Source of the DNA: Chamaecrista fasciculata
Taxonomy: Eukaryota; Streptophyta; Magnoliopsida; Fabales; Fabaceae
Assembly: GCA_003254925.1 (NCBI GenBank)
Contig: QANZ01029234.1
Span: 28,689-92,688, forward strand
Length of the DNA stretch: 64,000 nt
Direction: 5' to 3'
The position numbers were made by a program, and so were the translations under genes. Numbering within the stretch: the first letter of the stretch is position 1; each line of letters opens with the position of its first letter. Below, piece after piece: positions 1 to 12,460 of this stretch. A model generated the notes under the pieces. It saw nothing but the letters and a program-made list of their open reading frames with translations. It made no database searches and had not been told where the DNA came from.

Positions 1-1436
1 GGGGTTTTGGTTATCTAATTATCTACAGCCACAACATGACCAACAACTCTATTAGATATGTGTCATTATCATTAATTATTTGATGGTGTATATATATATA
101 TCTATATATAATCAATTATCAATTATTTTAAGATAAATGAATGTCTTATTTATGTTATTTTTTAAAATTTTTAGTTTTTAAAAGGTAGAAATATATAATA
201 TAATTATTAAGAAAAACTTAATTATAATTAATTTGATTTATTTTTAAAAAAATTAGCTAAAATTTAACAAAGTATAATTTTTTCCGTCAAATTTGTTTAG
301 TTATGTAAATTTTATATGTTATAGAGTATAGACTTATAGCTTTTACTATAATGCATTACTTAAGTAAAGTAAATAAGTAATGTATGTATTAGCTAAAATT
401 GGGAAGATTACAATGATTTCCCCAAAAATTTAATTACTCCACTTGTCACTTGTGAGAGGACTAAAAGATAATCACCAAAACATCTTTATGTTTTCTTTGA
501 TTATGTGTATTTATTATATATATAAGAAAAATTGTGTTAATTGCTTTGTAAGAAAAGTGGATATGTGTATGAAACAGACTAGATTTTATTCACAAATCAC
601 AATCATAATCTTCAATGTTAATATATATTTTTCTTTCTTTTATTAAAATTCTTTTGTTAGGTTTTTCTGGTAAGTTGATGGCCATAGTCAAATGCGTGAT
701 TAATCCTAACATGAAATTAGGGATTTTAGTTATGTTCAAATGCTCAATTATGAAGACTCTCACTTTAGTTAATTAATTAATTAATAAGCAGCACACAGAT
801 TTCTGAGGAAGATATGTAGATTAGTTGGTGGGTTCTACATTCTTGTCTTCTCCAATCATATCATACAAGTTTTTGTTAAGAAATTAATTAAATTAATTAA
901 TAATGATGGAATTTCACACCACTAACTATACTTCCTATATTTGAGAAAACTCTATGCGCTCTAGGATGTTCAAGTTTATGGATAAGAGACTGTCATTTTT
1001 AATTTGGACTTTTTTTTAATTAAATTCAAATATAAAATACAAAATTGTTTATATTTAAGTTTATAATTGAAGACATTAAAATTATGGTTTCTTTATTATT
1101 CTTAATGTAGAAACATATTTAAAGTATATACACATATATTGGTAAAGAGTTTATTCAAATGATGAATAATTTAGTATTATTTAAGTAAAGTAACCAATCA
1201 TGATGGGTGTTTTTAATACTTATTTAATTCACAATTCAAAGCACTTATTAGATAAACTTAAAAAATAATAATAAATTAAACGAGCTCAATCCTACTAATG
1301 AAACTTTGAACTTTTAATTTAATCTTTTAAATTGATTTTTAAAACAAAAATGGAGCAAGTAATTCAAGCTACTATTTTCTTTTTAGGAATTTTTTTCATT
1401 AATTAATATATGAGCAATTATATTTGGTGCAATTTA
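1..1436. other. AT-rich intergenic DNA
   Basis: I see no gene here. The sequence is very AT-rich with runs of TATA and scattered TTAATTAA palindromes. The short open frames have no recognisable domain and biased, low-complexity composition. Confidence 0.6.
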
Positions 1437-2034
1437 GGGTGTGTTTGGATTAGAAGTAGGTAATGAAATGATGATTTTATGTAATGAAAATGAGAAAATT
1501 ATGTAATGAAAATGTAATGAAAATGGTGTTTGGATTAGTTTGAGATGTAATGAAAAAAATAGGATGTGAAATTATGAAAAAGGGTATGTAATGATTGTGG
1601 TTGGTTGAAATAAATATATGGTTTTTTTAAATTGTATAGGGGTAGAATTGATAATTGATAATGGAAATAGATAGAAATAAAAAAAANAGAGAGAGAGAGA
1701 GGGTGAATAAGAAAAAGAGGAAGAAAAAAGAAAAAATGATGAGTGGAGAGAGAAAGTTGTAAGTGTAATAAATGAGGGTATTGAAAATTACTATTTTGCT
1801 AAATATTTTTTTTATATTTATATTAGAGTATAGGTAATTATAGGTATTTGAATAGGGGTATGTTAGTAATTGGATATGAAATATGTAATGAAATGAATTT
1901 GTAATGAAGTTATATTTTTGTAATGACTTTATAATTGGAAAACAAACACTCATATAGCACTGTAGCTTAAGTTATATAATGAAAATGAGGATAATAAAAT
2001 TGTAATGAAAAAATAATGGACACCCAAACAGCAC
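1437..2034. mobile_element. PIF/Harbinger-like MITE (Tourist type)
   Basis: The left end reads GGGTGTGTTTGG and the right end reads CCAAACAGCAC. Both are flanked by the trinucleotide TTA (1434-1436 and 2035-2037), the target duplication expected of PIF/Harbinger elements. The inside is full of short repeats of ATGTAATGAAA and a GA-rich tract with an N at 1687. No transposase is present, so it is non-autonomous. Related sequence is seen at 56590-58170. Confidence 0.7.
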
Positions 2035-3205
2035 TTAGCCTCTCTCTTTTTTTCCCGGAAAGTAGGTCCAATTTACTAAGATTTTTTTATTGTGTACCAA
2101 AAAATGCAATACCCTTAGGTTGGACATCTCTAGATTGGAAAATACATAAAGCCCAAATTGCTACTAAGCAGGAGATGACAATGGGCTCGGATGCTAGATT
2201 TTGATGGGCCTTTAAGCCCTTACATATACAATCACAAGCCTTATTAGGTGCAAAAATATTGAATTGATTTTTCTTGAAAAATAATTTAACAAAATTGAAG
2301 TACATCAAAGAAGAAAATAAATTTGGAATAAAATTCAAAAAGCTTCTAACATAGCTTAAAGGTTTTATACTCTCTAGGGGGAATAATTGGAGGCTTTATT
2401 GCATGAAGAGGGCATATTCCACACTTTTTAACATAAAAAAGATAATAATATATTTTTTTCTATGGATGGTCCAAGGTCCAAAATATAAATTGCAGGCACG
2501 GTATTTTAGTTCTCATGCACAGTAACCAATGCAATTTTATAATCCAATTTCCATTTGTTTTTATCCTCATAAGTCAAACTCATTTTATTCTCCACCTACC
2601 CAATTATATTTCACCTACCCTTTTGTTCTCCAACAATTTATTGTCCAACGGTCCATTTTTTATTTTATAAACTAACCAATTTCACCATTCACTAACAAAC
2701 ACAGTAAAAATCACCCAAAAGAGACATGAATTTTTTCTCTTCTTACTCTTGAAGCTTTGGATCATTTCCTCTTTTTAAACTTGGATCATCATTTTATTAA
2801 GGTAAGTAATTTTATTTTGTGATTATTACTTAGTAAATATATTGTTGTATCTTCCAAAAAGATAATTGAATTTTTGTCATTTTTATTAATTTTATTAATT
2901 TTCGGGTTTCCCTTTTTTAGATTTTTTTGTCATATTAAATTAATTTGGTTGCATTATTGTAATTAAATAATGAATGTTGTTTAAATTGTTGTATTAATTA
3001 TAGTGTGTAGATTAATACATTATTGCAACTTGCAAAAAATATATAATAGAATTTTTTGCTTATAATTTTTTATTATATTAAATTAATTTTGTTTCATTGT
3101 TATAATTTATTAAAACTAATATTAAACTCGGTTTAGATTTGAAAATACATAATAGTTTGAAAATAATTTTGGGTCTAATATTTAATTCGTCGCCGCCATG
3201 AGTGA

Positions 3206-3467
3206 TTGGTCTCAGAGAGAGGGGTTGTTTTTTGGTGTGAAATATACAAAAACCTCAGTTATTTTTTCTTTTTTACATTTTTTCTTTTAGGAGTTAAAAA
3301 TCAATTTTATCTTTTTTTAACAGAAAAATGGATGAAAAACGTTAGAGGGACCAACTGTGCTAAGTTTTGGAAAATTGAAGGACCAATATGGAACGAAAAA
3401 TAACTGAGAGGCCAATTTAGAACATTGGGCATAACTAAGGGACCAAAATAGGAGTTTGGCAAAAAAT
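3206..3467 (+). mobile_element. Half copy of the 30055-31119 foldback element
   Basis: The text follows the right arm of the foldback at 30737-31110: a short GA run, 'aacagaaaaatggatg', then phrases of 'gggaccaa' and 'aatatggaacgaaaa' in the same order. It ends in 'gggaccaaaatagg'. No matching left arm lies upstream, so only one arm survives. Solo arms are a usual decay product of long inverted repeats. Confidence 0.65.
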
Positions 3468-3588
3468 AAATGCATTCATCATTTGAATTCAAAATTTTAC
3501 TTAAGTGGTACAATTGAAAACTATCTCTTACCACTTAGACCACTCAATATTAATAGTTATCTTTTAAGTTTTAAAGCATATATATATA

Positions 3589-3615
3589 TATACTAGGGGT
3601 TTTGCATGCCCGTTA
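3589..3615 (+). repeat. Dispersed repeat tag, second copy at 53210
   Basis: 'tatactaggggttttgcatg' followed by cccgtt recurs as 'tatactagaggctttgcgtg' plus cccgtt at 53210-53236. It is the edge of some dispersed repeat. I cannot assign a class. Confidence 0.4.
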
Positions 3616-4533
3616 TATAATGTTTAAATTATTAAAATTTAAAATCATATTATAAAGTCATTGTTAGTTTTATTATATTTTAAAATAATAATAATTTTAA
3701 TAAGAGCAGTTATACATGAATACTTAGCAATAGATGTGTGTGATTCATGAAAGTGAATTCTTAAAAATTCGAGTGTAAATTGTATATATTTTTTTATTTG
3801 TTTGTGATATATTTATTTTATACTATAATTTTAAATGACCGACTTATTAGACTTTTGAACATATATAATAGTATAAATATAGATATGTATATACATACAA
3901 ATTTATTTCAAAATATAAAAAAATAAATTGTATAATATATGGTTAGTGTGAACCCATAAAACAAGCTAGACAAGTGGGCCTGGCACATGGGCCTTTGGTT
4001 GGCGTTGGTTAGTCATAGTTTCACATTAATTATCAAACAGATGTCCTTTACATATTCAACTTCATTCTCTTCTCTTTGCATCATCAACTACTCAATTTCT
4101 CTATGATTTAGTGCATTAAATGTATATATCTCAAATCTTCCAAGCTTGCGTTTAGATTCAAATAATGGAAATATCTCAAAACTTTGATGTGTGTATATAT
4201 ATATTTTTAAATAAACATTCATTTGTTATATTTTAACTTCAGAGCCAATAATATTGTAAATAATTTTTGCCAAATTTTGACAACAAAAAAATATTGATAA
4301 CGAAATTAAAAATTGATGTAAAATATAAAAATAAAAAGAATGTTTTTGCCAAACTAACAAAAAAAAATTAACTTCATTTCTTCGCTCCATCTCCAATTAA
4401 GGACGATGATTACTGATAAGGAATGGTCCGACCGACCCTTCTTTTAGGGTTAATCTGAGTCCTCCTACTTCTGAGTTAGTCCAAATTAAAATAGAATTAT
4501 TCAAACACCCTTTAAAAGTTTTATATATACCAC

Positions 4534-4597
4534 TTTTTTAGGTATGGTCTAACCCTAATCTTATACCCCTTTTTTAGGTATGGTCTAACCCTAATCT
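4534..4597 (+). repeat. Two-copy direct repeat, 36-bp period
   Basis: A 28-bp unit beginning ttttttaggtatggtctaac occurs at 4534-4561 and again at 4570-4597 with an 8-bp spacer. The copies are identical. No function is suggested. Confidence 0.8.
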
Positions 4598-5331
4598 CTT
4601 TAATCTTTTCTATAATTGAGTTAATCTTTGTAGGCAATAGGATTTGAAGCCGAGCCAAATATCTGAAATGAATCATTATTTATCATTCATTATAACTAAC
4701 TATCATTGACTATATTTTCTTTTTGACAAATTGTTGTGTGATTTCATTCTTCAACATCCAAAATAAATGACCGATTCTTTCACAAAAGAAATCTTCTTTT
4801 TCGATCATGATATTTTTTAAAATTGGATATTTTGAAATGTAGTTTTTAATACAATTTGTATAGTTTAACAAGAGATATGAAGGGCTAGAGATAGAAAGAG
4901 TGAGTCTCAAAATAATCAAATGTACAAAGCTCATTCTTTCTCTTTCTTCTTTTTTTTTTCTAAAAAATTGCATAAACTATACACTACATATCACACTTCA
5001 AAATATACAAATCCTACATTTTCTTATAGCTTTGGCCTTTGGAAGTTCGTAAAGCTGTCACATTAATTCACAACAGAGATATGCCTTGTGTGAATGTGAG
5101 TTGTCCACACACCAGACCACCATTTTGCTAAATAAATAAATGCATTCCACACAAAAGAGTAAAAGAGTATGGGACTATAACTACTCTTATGATCTCACAT
5201 ACCCTTCATTATTGTCAATATGGGAGGGACCCTTGTATCACATTCACAATTCATTATTCTCCCTCTTCTTTTTGTAGCTATTTTTTCAACCAATTAATTA
5301 AACTTTCTTCCATTTATTCATTTATAATGAT

Positions 5332-5346
5332 TCTCTATATATATAA
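5332..5346 (+). promoter_or_regulatory. Probable TATA box of the CASP-like gene
   Basis: 'tctatatatataac' lies about 60 bp before the ATG at 5398 and is followed by a pyrimidine-rich leader. Spacing and sequence fit a plant core promoter. There is no transcript evidence. Confidence 0.5.
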
Positions 5347-5397
5347 CACTCTACATTACTTCTCCTTCCTCTATAGCTTGTTCACATATCATTAGCC

Positions 5398-6692
5398 ATG
5401 GAATCATCAATGGAGAAATTTGAGAGCACTAAGGCTAATGATGTGAATAAGAGCATAATGAGAAAAGCATGGGTTTGTGATCTTGTTGTGAGGGCTTTGG
5501 CATTTGCACTAACTCTTGTGGCAGCAATAGTTGTTGGTGTGGATAAGCAAACCAAGGTTGTTCAAATCAAGCTTATTGATTCTTTGCCTCCTCTTAGTGC
5601 TCCTCTCACCGCAAAATGGCATTACCTCTCTGCTTTTGTGTATGTTCTCTTCTAATTCTTATTCTCACTTCTTTATACATTTATGATCATGTCATTAATG
5701 GAAAATCATACACACAAAACAAGTTTTACTTGGTGAATTCCAATGAATTCGGCAAAATAGATAGGTAAATTTGGAATTAATGACTTGGTGGGGATCGTGG
5801 AGATACTTTAATTTATTCTAAAAAAATGGACAATGTAGGGAGTGAAATAGTTGGCGCACTTCATTTTTCAGCTATTGGATTTATCTTTTTCACGATGAAA
5901 TTTGTGTAATAAATTTTATTTTACACATCTCAATATGAAAAAGATACATCCAAATAGCTGAAAAATGAAATGCCTCAACACTTGAGTTTTTAATATATAT
6001 ATATATAGATTATCTAAAAATAATTAAAGAAATAAGGTTTTATCATAATAGGCTAGATTTGATGTTTTGACGCTATGATATATTTGTTTTTTCAAATTGT
6101 TTTTATAATAGTTGTATACATATTAGGAAAATTAAAAGTGTCAAGTGACATTTTTATGTGAATCACGTTTGACTATCAGATGCAGTACATACACAATGTA
6201 CTTAGTATTCTTCGCATAAGTATATCTAGGTCGTAGTTCATATATATAATATTTGTATACTTTTATAGATATCTTGATCTCTTAAGATAGTTGACGTATA
6301 GAATAAACTAAAAAGTAATTAATCAAATCAATTTTAATTTTTCATGTGGTAGGTACTTTGTGGTGGCAAATGCAATAGCAAGTGCATATGCATTCCTAAC
6401 CCTAATGCTTGGATTGAGAAGAAGATCATCAAGAATGTTAGCAACAATGGTGATAGTGATTGATGCATTAATGGTGGCGTTGCTCTTCTCAGGGAATGGA
6501 GCAACCATGGCCATTGGATTGGTTGGCTTACAAGGGAACTCACATGTGCATTGGAACAAAGTTTGTAATGTGTTTGGGAAATTTTGTGACCAACTTGAAG
6601 CTGCTCTTGCTTTCTCTCTCCTTGCTTCAATGGCTTTTATCATCTTACTACTTCTTCCTCTCTTGAGGCTTCATCATCAAACCACAAATTAA
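5398..6692 (+). CDS. CASP-like protein, subfamily 1 (CASPL1E-like)
   Basis: This is a four-span plasma-membrane protein of the CASP/CASPL (MARVEL-related) family, whose founding members build the Casparian-strip membrane scaffold. Two exons, 5398-5639 and 6353-6692, join in phase to give 193 residues. The membrane segments fall near residues 28-48, 76-100, 109-129 and 163-186. The family's conserved Arg in segment 1 (R32) and Asp in segment 3 (D118) are both present, as is the Cys pair of the second outer loop (C152, C159). The ATG follows a short leader and a TATA box. The 0.7-kb intron carries a small hairpin repeat. DNA starting 66 bp after the stop is duplicated at 9033. CASPL1 members act in many tissues, so a role in the endodermis cannot be inferred. 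The subfamily letter is tentative. Confidence 0.92.
5858..5972. repeat. Small hairpin repeat in the CASPL intron
   Basis: The arm at 5859-5892 (cacttcatttttcagctatt...) is the imperfect inverse of 5935-5972 (...aatagctgaaaaatgaaatg) around a 40-bp AT-rich loop. It looks like a tiny MITE or hairpin. No target duplication is clear. Confidence 0.6.
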
Positions 6693-6758
6693 TTTATTAG
6701 GTTAATTATAATTAATCATCAATTAAGTAATCATTAGATGTGAGACAATTACTCTCAT

Positions 6759-8518
6759 TGTATTTGTATTTGTTAAGTGTGAGGAAATCATATTGTTATA
6801 GTTTGTGTGATGTGAAATTCATGTTTTGTTTTATTATCTATGCTATTATATATGATCTTAAGATTTTTTTTATTGCAAGTCTATTAAACTTATATATTAT
6901 ATAAAACATTAAATGTTGTCAATTTTTTTTAGAAAAAATAGATACCTTTTTATTTATTCTAGAGTATAATAAAAATATTATTTTATAACTTATATAATTT
7001 ATTCTACATATTTTTTTAATTTAAAAATAATATGTATATGCATAGTTGTGCATGCAAAGTCATGTGTGAGAAAATTAACTCCAATTTATTATGTCATGGA
7101 TTTAATTATATGATTATGTAGAGGATTTTTTTAAAAAAAAAATTGTCAAATTAAGTCATGTTTGATAAAATGTTTCATTTTGGTCTAAAACTATTGAATA
7201 TGATCATATTTAATTTCTCAAGTTTCAAGTTCGAGGTGACGAGTTTAGAGCTACATATTAATATTGTTCTCAAAGAGTACTTTCCCTATCCCGTTGGGAC
7301 TGTCAACAAACAATGTCAAATCGGTCTTGAAAGTAGACAACTCGCTTCATGGTCAAACAAGTGAAATTGATCATATCTCCCTTGTTTCAAGTTTGAACGT
7401 GACGATTTCAGAGTTACGAGACACTCTTAATAACAAGCCCTTTGAACTTGAAATAAGAAATTAGAGAAATATGACAAAATTTCAATAGTTTGTAACCAAA
7501 ATAAAACATTTTTTCAACATTTAGAACCAATTTGATCATTTTGAAACATAAAGGACTAAAATGAATATTAAGACATACATTTAGTATTAGAATGACCCTT
7601 TGACAAATTATGGGGCTTACAAATCCCAACTGCAAATCGTTTGTTTCTTACTTTCTTTGACTACTGAAACTTAATTTATGCCTAAGTGATAGCTAGTACC
7701 TCATATTTTCATGTTGTATATATATAGATGCTCAAGAAATGGGTTTGGATGGTGATATATAGTTCGGAGGACTCCATGAGACAAATATAGGACATGCAAA
7801 ATGTATGATAAAGATGAGACTATGTGAAAAGGGAAAAACATAAAGACTTAGATTGATATTTTTAGGAGAGTGGTGTTCGGTGCTCATTAATGGTGGATGA
7901 CAGGAGGGAGAGGTGAGTTAGAATAAATCATTCAATTGAATGAGAATTTAATAAAAATAAAGTAATAGTAAATCATTTTTTACCATGGGATGTTATAATA
8001 TTATTAATGTTATTAATGAGTTTAGGTGAGTTAAAATTTGAAATTCTCAATAATATTTTTAAAAGAAAAATAATATATATAGATCCTTAAAATTTGAAAA
8101 TATGATAAAACTAAAAAAAAATAAAAAGTATTAAAGCTCCAAACCACCCTAAACTTCTTGATTTGACAAAAAGAACCATGAGTGATTTATGATGGTTTAA
8201 AATTTACAAACTATCTTAACTCACCTCATCTCACTCACTAATTAAATTCGCAATCAATGATTTATACTTTTAAATCACCTCATCCCACCCCACCATCTAC
8301 TCTACTCACAAACCATCCTCCCAATCAACCCAATCTTTATTTTTTGGCCTGATCCCAATCAATCCAAAATGAATGACGATATAAAGTAAAAAGATTAGAG
8401 AATAATGAATTGGAATATATAAAGACCCAAAGTAAATTATTATTATTTTTAATTAATATTCTTGAGACATTAATCCAACAATATTATAAAATTTTATTTT
8501 CTAAAATATTTAAGGGCC
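6759..8518 (+). repeat. Tandem duplication of the CASPL 3' flank, copy 1
   Basis: The order of sequence here returns in copy 2. Block 6759-7156 matches 9033-9430, and block 7605-8518 matches about 11975-13175. The first 140 bp are nearly identical, while the rest shows more substitutions and small indels. Copy 1 carries a 0.45-kb insertion (7157-7604) that copy 2 lacks. The colinearity shows one ancestral unit of about 1.3 kb, duplicated in tandem and then invaded separately. No gene lies inside. Confidence 0.85.
7157..7604. mobile_element. Insertion with inverted-repeat ends in copy 1
   Basis: Present in copy 1 and absent from copy 2, so it is an insertion. The left part (ataaaatgtttcattttgg, then ctattgaatatgatcat) pairs loosely with the right part around 7445-7520. 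The centre repeats 'agtttcaagttcgaggtgac' and 'agtttgaacgtgacgatttc' motifs. It is a non-coding foldback-like element of unknown superfamily. Confidence 0.6.
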
Positions 8519-8880
8519 TGGTTGGGAGCTTCAATATCCTGATTTCATCTTATTCAATCATCATCTCATTTTAGGATTGGATGATATATTTTGGTGTTTT
8601 TTGGAACCTCCATCTCATCTCATCTCATCCACATCATCATCTCATTCACAACATCATCTCATTTTCTCTTACAATTACTAATCTATCCCTACTTATACAC
8701 CTATAATTACCTATACTTTAATACAAATATATAAAAAAAGAATTAGACAAAATAGTAATTTTACATACCCTCATTTATTACACTTATAATTTTCTCTCTC
8801 CATCTATCATTTCTCATAATTTTTTTCTCTTTTCCACTCACACACTCCTTTCTCTCTCTCTTTCCCTCCACAGTCTTATA
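8519..8880. mobile_element. Truncated PIF/Harbinger-like MITE
   Basis: The left end 'gggcctggttgggagcttc' follows TAA. The inside is rich in ATCTCATC repeats and an 'acacctataattacctatac' phrase also seen, inverted, in the MITE at 1437. I find no right end before the join at 9032. Confidence 0.45.
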
Positions 8881-9031
8881 TATATATATATTATAATTAT
8901 ATAATTTATATTAATTTAATTAAACAAAATTTTACAATATTATTATTTTTTTAGTTGCAATATTCCTCTATTTGTTTTGAGTAAAATATACAATTTAATC
9001 CCTAAAATATTTTTTAAGTTATAATCTTCTT

Positions 9032-9032
9032 N
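9032..9032. other. Single N: assembly join at the edge of the duplication
   Basis: An N stands exactly where the second copy of the CASPL 3' flank begins (9033 matches 6759). It may mark a contig join, so how far the duplication really extends to the left is unknown. Confidence 0.7.
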
Positions 9033-9430
9033 TGTATTTGTATGTTTTAAGTGTGAGGAAATCATATTGTTATAGTTTGTGTGATGTGAAATTCATGTTT
9101 TGTTTTATTATCTATGCTATTATATATGATTTTAAGATTTTTTTTATTGCAAGTCTATTAAACTTATATTTAAAGAATATATTATATAAAATATTAAATG
9201 TTGTAAATTTAAAAAATAGATGCCTTTTTATTTATTAAAGAATATAATAAAAATATTATTTTATAACATTTTTATAATTTATTCTACATATTTTTTTAAT
9301 TTAAAAATAATATGTATATGGATAATCGTGCATGCAAAGTCATGTGTGAGAAAATTAACTGCAAATTATTATGTCATGGATTTAGTTATATGATTATGTA
9401 AAGGATTTAAAAAAAAAATGTCAAATTAAG

Positions 9431-10437
9431 TTCAAGCATAAAGATTTTTTTTTTTCAAGAAAACATTTTTAATATTCTCTTATCAGTAAGGTTGCGTGCC
9501 TTCTTTTTGGGTTATTTGGGTCATAAATCATAATATATTGGCCTGAAATTATGTATTTTGGGGCGAGACCAAAATAGCCCAAATAATATGGATAGATAAT
9601 ACCATAATGGGCCATGCATTTAAAAAATTGGATTAATGGAAACTGTACTGAGCCCATTTAATTGAAATGATAAATTGTAAATCATAAGAGAATGTGTTTT
9701 AGCCACAAAAAAAAAACAGAGTTTTTAAAATTTTAATAATAAAAAAGGAAAATTAATCGTTACACAATTTTTTTATTTAAAAATTTAAATATGATTTTTA
9801 CGTCTTTATTATCATATCATTTAATTAAAATATGACAACTTCTTTTATACAGATGAACCCTATTTAATTATTTTGAATATTTTAAAACACAAACTTTATA
9901 ACCAAATCTGTCCAAATGTAAGAGTTGTATCTAAACTAATAGTACTTAAGTAGAGTACTTGTCATTCACATTACTTGTATATCTTCTATAAAGCTATACT
10001 ACAATGTGAGATTTAAAATGATTTGTTATATATAATGTGTTAATTATTAGGTTTTCTTTTTCTATATATACAATTACCAATGTGTATAAATTAATGTATT
10101 GCAATTACTTATCCAATATTTCAATGACAATATAGAGATTTGAAAAAGAAATTAAGAACATTTCTATCTATACAAAAGGGTCAATATCTTAGAATTATAC
10201 TGTGGAGAAAAAAACTGTTATCTGAGTCAAAAATAAAATTTGCACACATCTTGAAGCCTAAAAATCCTATCCAACGGTTGAAAGGACAATTGCTTTTTTG
10301 TAGCAAAATCCAATATGTTATCCCAATTTGATAAATGTGGGTAAAGAGACAAATTCACATTCATAGAGAGTTCAATTTGTATATTGATAATAATATCACA
10401 GAACATTTTAGTATTATAGAATATACAATAAATATTA
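9431..10437. other. Inserted or unmatched DNA of unknown origin
   Basis: This kilobase has no counterpart in copy 1 of the duplication. It is AT-rich with no recognisable domain or clear terminal repeats. Nothing further can be supported. Confidence 0.4.
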
Positions 10438-11752
10438 GGGTAAATTGCAATTTGGTACCCTGTGATTAGGGGCGGTTCCCCTTTGGTACCCTGAAAGAAA
10501 AATTTTTGCATTGTGGTACCCCGTGGTTTGCTCCGTTAGCAATTTGGTACCCTGAGGTTTTTTTCTGTTAGGATTTAACGGCAAATGTTAGTTAAAATGT
10601 CAAAAATCTCCCAAAAAGTCTTCTTTTATGCGTTTAAGTCCTTTCCCTTTACTAAAAGGGATCAAAACATAAAGAATTAATTATAAAAGGGTCTTTAGAA
10701 TTCTAATATTATAGATTTTTCTCCTTTTCATAAGATTTCTTTTGAATAGGTCCTGATTTAATTACACTTTAATCCCAAAAGTTTATGATCTTTATCAAAA
10801 TAGTCCTTAGAACCTCAAAAACAAATGAGCAAATATGATTTATAAAAAAATTCCCCATATTCAACTACTACTGCAGGCTGAAATTTTCATTCAAGTACAC
10901 TACAAACAAATTAAAACCCCAATTTTTTCCAAAATCAAGCCCCACAAATCAAAACCCTCTCAACAACCCCCAAATTTTCCCACAAATTAAGTCCCAAATC
11001 AAAAACCCCCAATTTTTCCAAAAATCATGGCGCACGAATCTTCCTTCAACGATGCCCAAACCAATCTCAAAGTAATGAGTCTTGTTACTTTCAATTTATC
11101 TGCACATTAATGAGTCTTGTTACTTTCGATTTATCTGCAAATCAGAAGATGTAGGCTAATCTATCATTCAATCAAGCAAATACATCACTCTATCTCTCTA
11201 TTTGAATCCTTCGATTGCATCTGTAAATCAGAAAATGTAGGTTAATGAGCAAATCTAAAATTAACCTCTATCGGAAACCGATCCTCAACGATTTGGAAGC
11301 AGAACAAGTTCGATTCGTTGAATCCGGAACCGTCGTTTTTGTTCTCCTCCTTTGAGAACTCGACTTCACCGAAACGGACGGCGATTTCTTGAGGCGAGTC
11401 GACGAAGAGATTGGTAATGTCTCCTCCTGATCTTCCTTTTACTGATCTTCTTGAAGGACAAAGCGACTGGAGGTATTATTATTAATGAGCAAATCGAAAG
11501 TGATGTAGAAGAAGATCGATCTGCCATGGAAATGTGCGAGAAATTGACGAGAAAATGAAGAAGAAGGAAAGTAAGAAAAATGGTCTTCCTATTTTGCAAC
11601 TATGCCCTCCTTTTAGAAGGAAAATTTCATTATGTGACCCTTNCAAATCGCTAACGGAGCAAACCACAGGGTACCACAATGCAAAATTTTTTCTTTCAGG
11701 GTACCAAAGGGGAACCGCCCCTAACCACAGGGTACCAAATTGCAATTTACCC
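10438..11752 (-). mobile_element. Non-autonomous Mutator-like element with captured DNA (Pack-MULE-like)
   Basis: The ends are inverted repeats of about 100 bp built of 'ggtaccctgtggtt' and 'ggggcggttcccctttggta' phrases. Perfect 9-bp copies of TAAATATTA flank it (10429-10437 and 11753-11761), the hallmark of Mutator insertion. There is no transposase. The inner part (about 10870-11540) is richer in GC than its surroundings. On the minus strand it reads as a stop-free stretch containing 'GGDITNLFVDSPQEIAVRFG', 'EVEFSKEENKNDGSGFNESN' and 'LFCFQIVEDRFPIEV' in one frame (about 11450-11260), which looks like part of a host exon. I do not recognise the protein. An N lies at 11643. Confidence 0.85.
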
Positions 11753-12047
11753 TAAATATTATTATAAACAATTAAATTGATTAAGATCAACAATAACCGA
11801 CTCAATGAAAAGAAAATTTGCTAATTGAAATAATATTCACCTCAATATATAATTTTTAAGTAATATTTAACTTCCTAAGGTAAAATATCACATGGTGTTT
11901 CAGGATAAGAGATCCATTAATCTCATAATGAAGTTCAAACTTCCTAAAAAAAAATTAATTCCTTTTTTAAAAAAATTATTGGGCTTACAAATCCCAACTG
12001 CAAATCGTTTGTTTCTTACTTTATCTTTGACTACTAAAACTTGATTT

Positions 12048-12460
12048 GATGCTTTTTCTTCAGAAGGTTGAGGTCTATGAAATATGAAAGAGTGGTTTGT
12101 GGGGTCCAAAATGGCAATATTCCCAAAGAGTAAGTAGTACTTTATGTTGTGTTGCCACAAATATGGTCATATTCTGTTTCTGCTTCTTCTTGCACATGCA
12201 ACTTTTTCCTATTTGGATCAACACCATACCATACTAACCATACAATATCAACAGCAAGTTTACAGTCTGACTCTATAATAATCTTATCATAACCCAAGAA
12301 AAAAGCATGTTGAAGACCAAGCATGATACCCCACAACTCAGCCAAAAGGCTACAACCATAGCCCAAGTAGCAAATAAAACCAGAAGTTTAATTGGAAGTA
12401 AAAGACAAACTTGTTGCACTTCATTTTATTTCCTTTTTGTTTTAATAAAAAAAATAATTT
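12048..12460 (-). mobile_element. Insertion carrying an RNase H piece
   Basis: Copy 1 of the duplication reads straight across this point (7655-7665), so about 410 bp were inserted here. The edges share 'attt'. The insert carries a minus-strand RNase H-like frame and an A-rich right edge. It is either a LINE scrap or a moved piece of an RNase H-like host gene. Confidence 0.65.
12142..12366 (-). pseudogene. RNase H-like (RVT_3) domain fragment
   Basis: The frame includes 'AELWGIMLGLQHAFFLGYDK' followed by IIIESDCKLAVDIV. This is the helix A to strand 4 region of the plant RNase H-like domain: the Glu of 'AELWG' and the Asp of 'ESDC' are two of its metal-binding acids. The domain's C-terminal third (the HVFREAN-like motif) is absent, and the last residues do not fit the family. 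Such domains sit at the end of plant LINE polyproteins and in small host proteins. This piece is too short to be active. Confidence 0.75.

Larger units (their letters stand above)
2038..5331. other. Intergenic DNA upstream of the CASP-like gene
   Basis: No gene is supported. The stretch holds a half copy of a foldback element (about 3206-3467), a two-copy direct repeat (4534-4597) and a dispersed repeat tag near 3589. The rest is AT-rich and featureless to my reading. Confidence 0.5.

Noticed and set aside
1627-1953. Open frame on the minus strand across the GA-rich tract
   Set aside because: It lies within a PIF-like MITE, crosses an N, and is made of low-complexity Phe/Leu/Ser runs with no domain.
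12142-12366. Idea that the RNase H piece is a working small host gene
   Set aside because: The domain lacks its C-terminal motif, and the piece is within an insertion absent from the sister copy.
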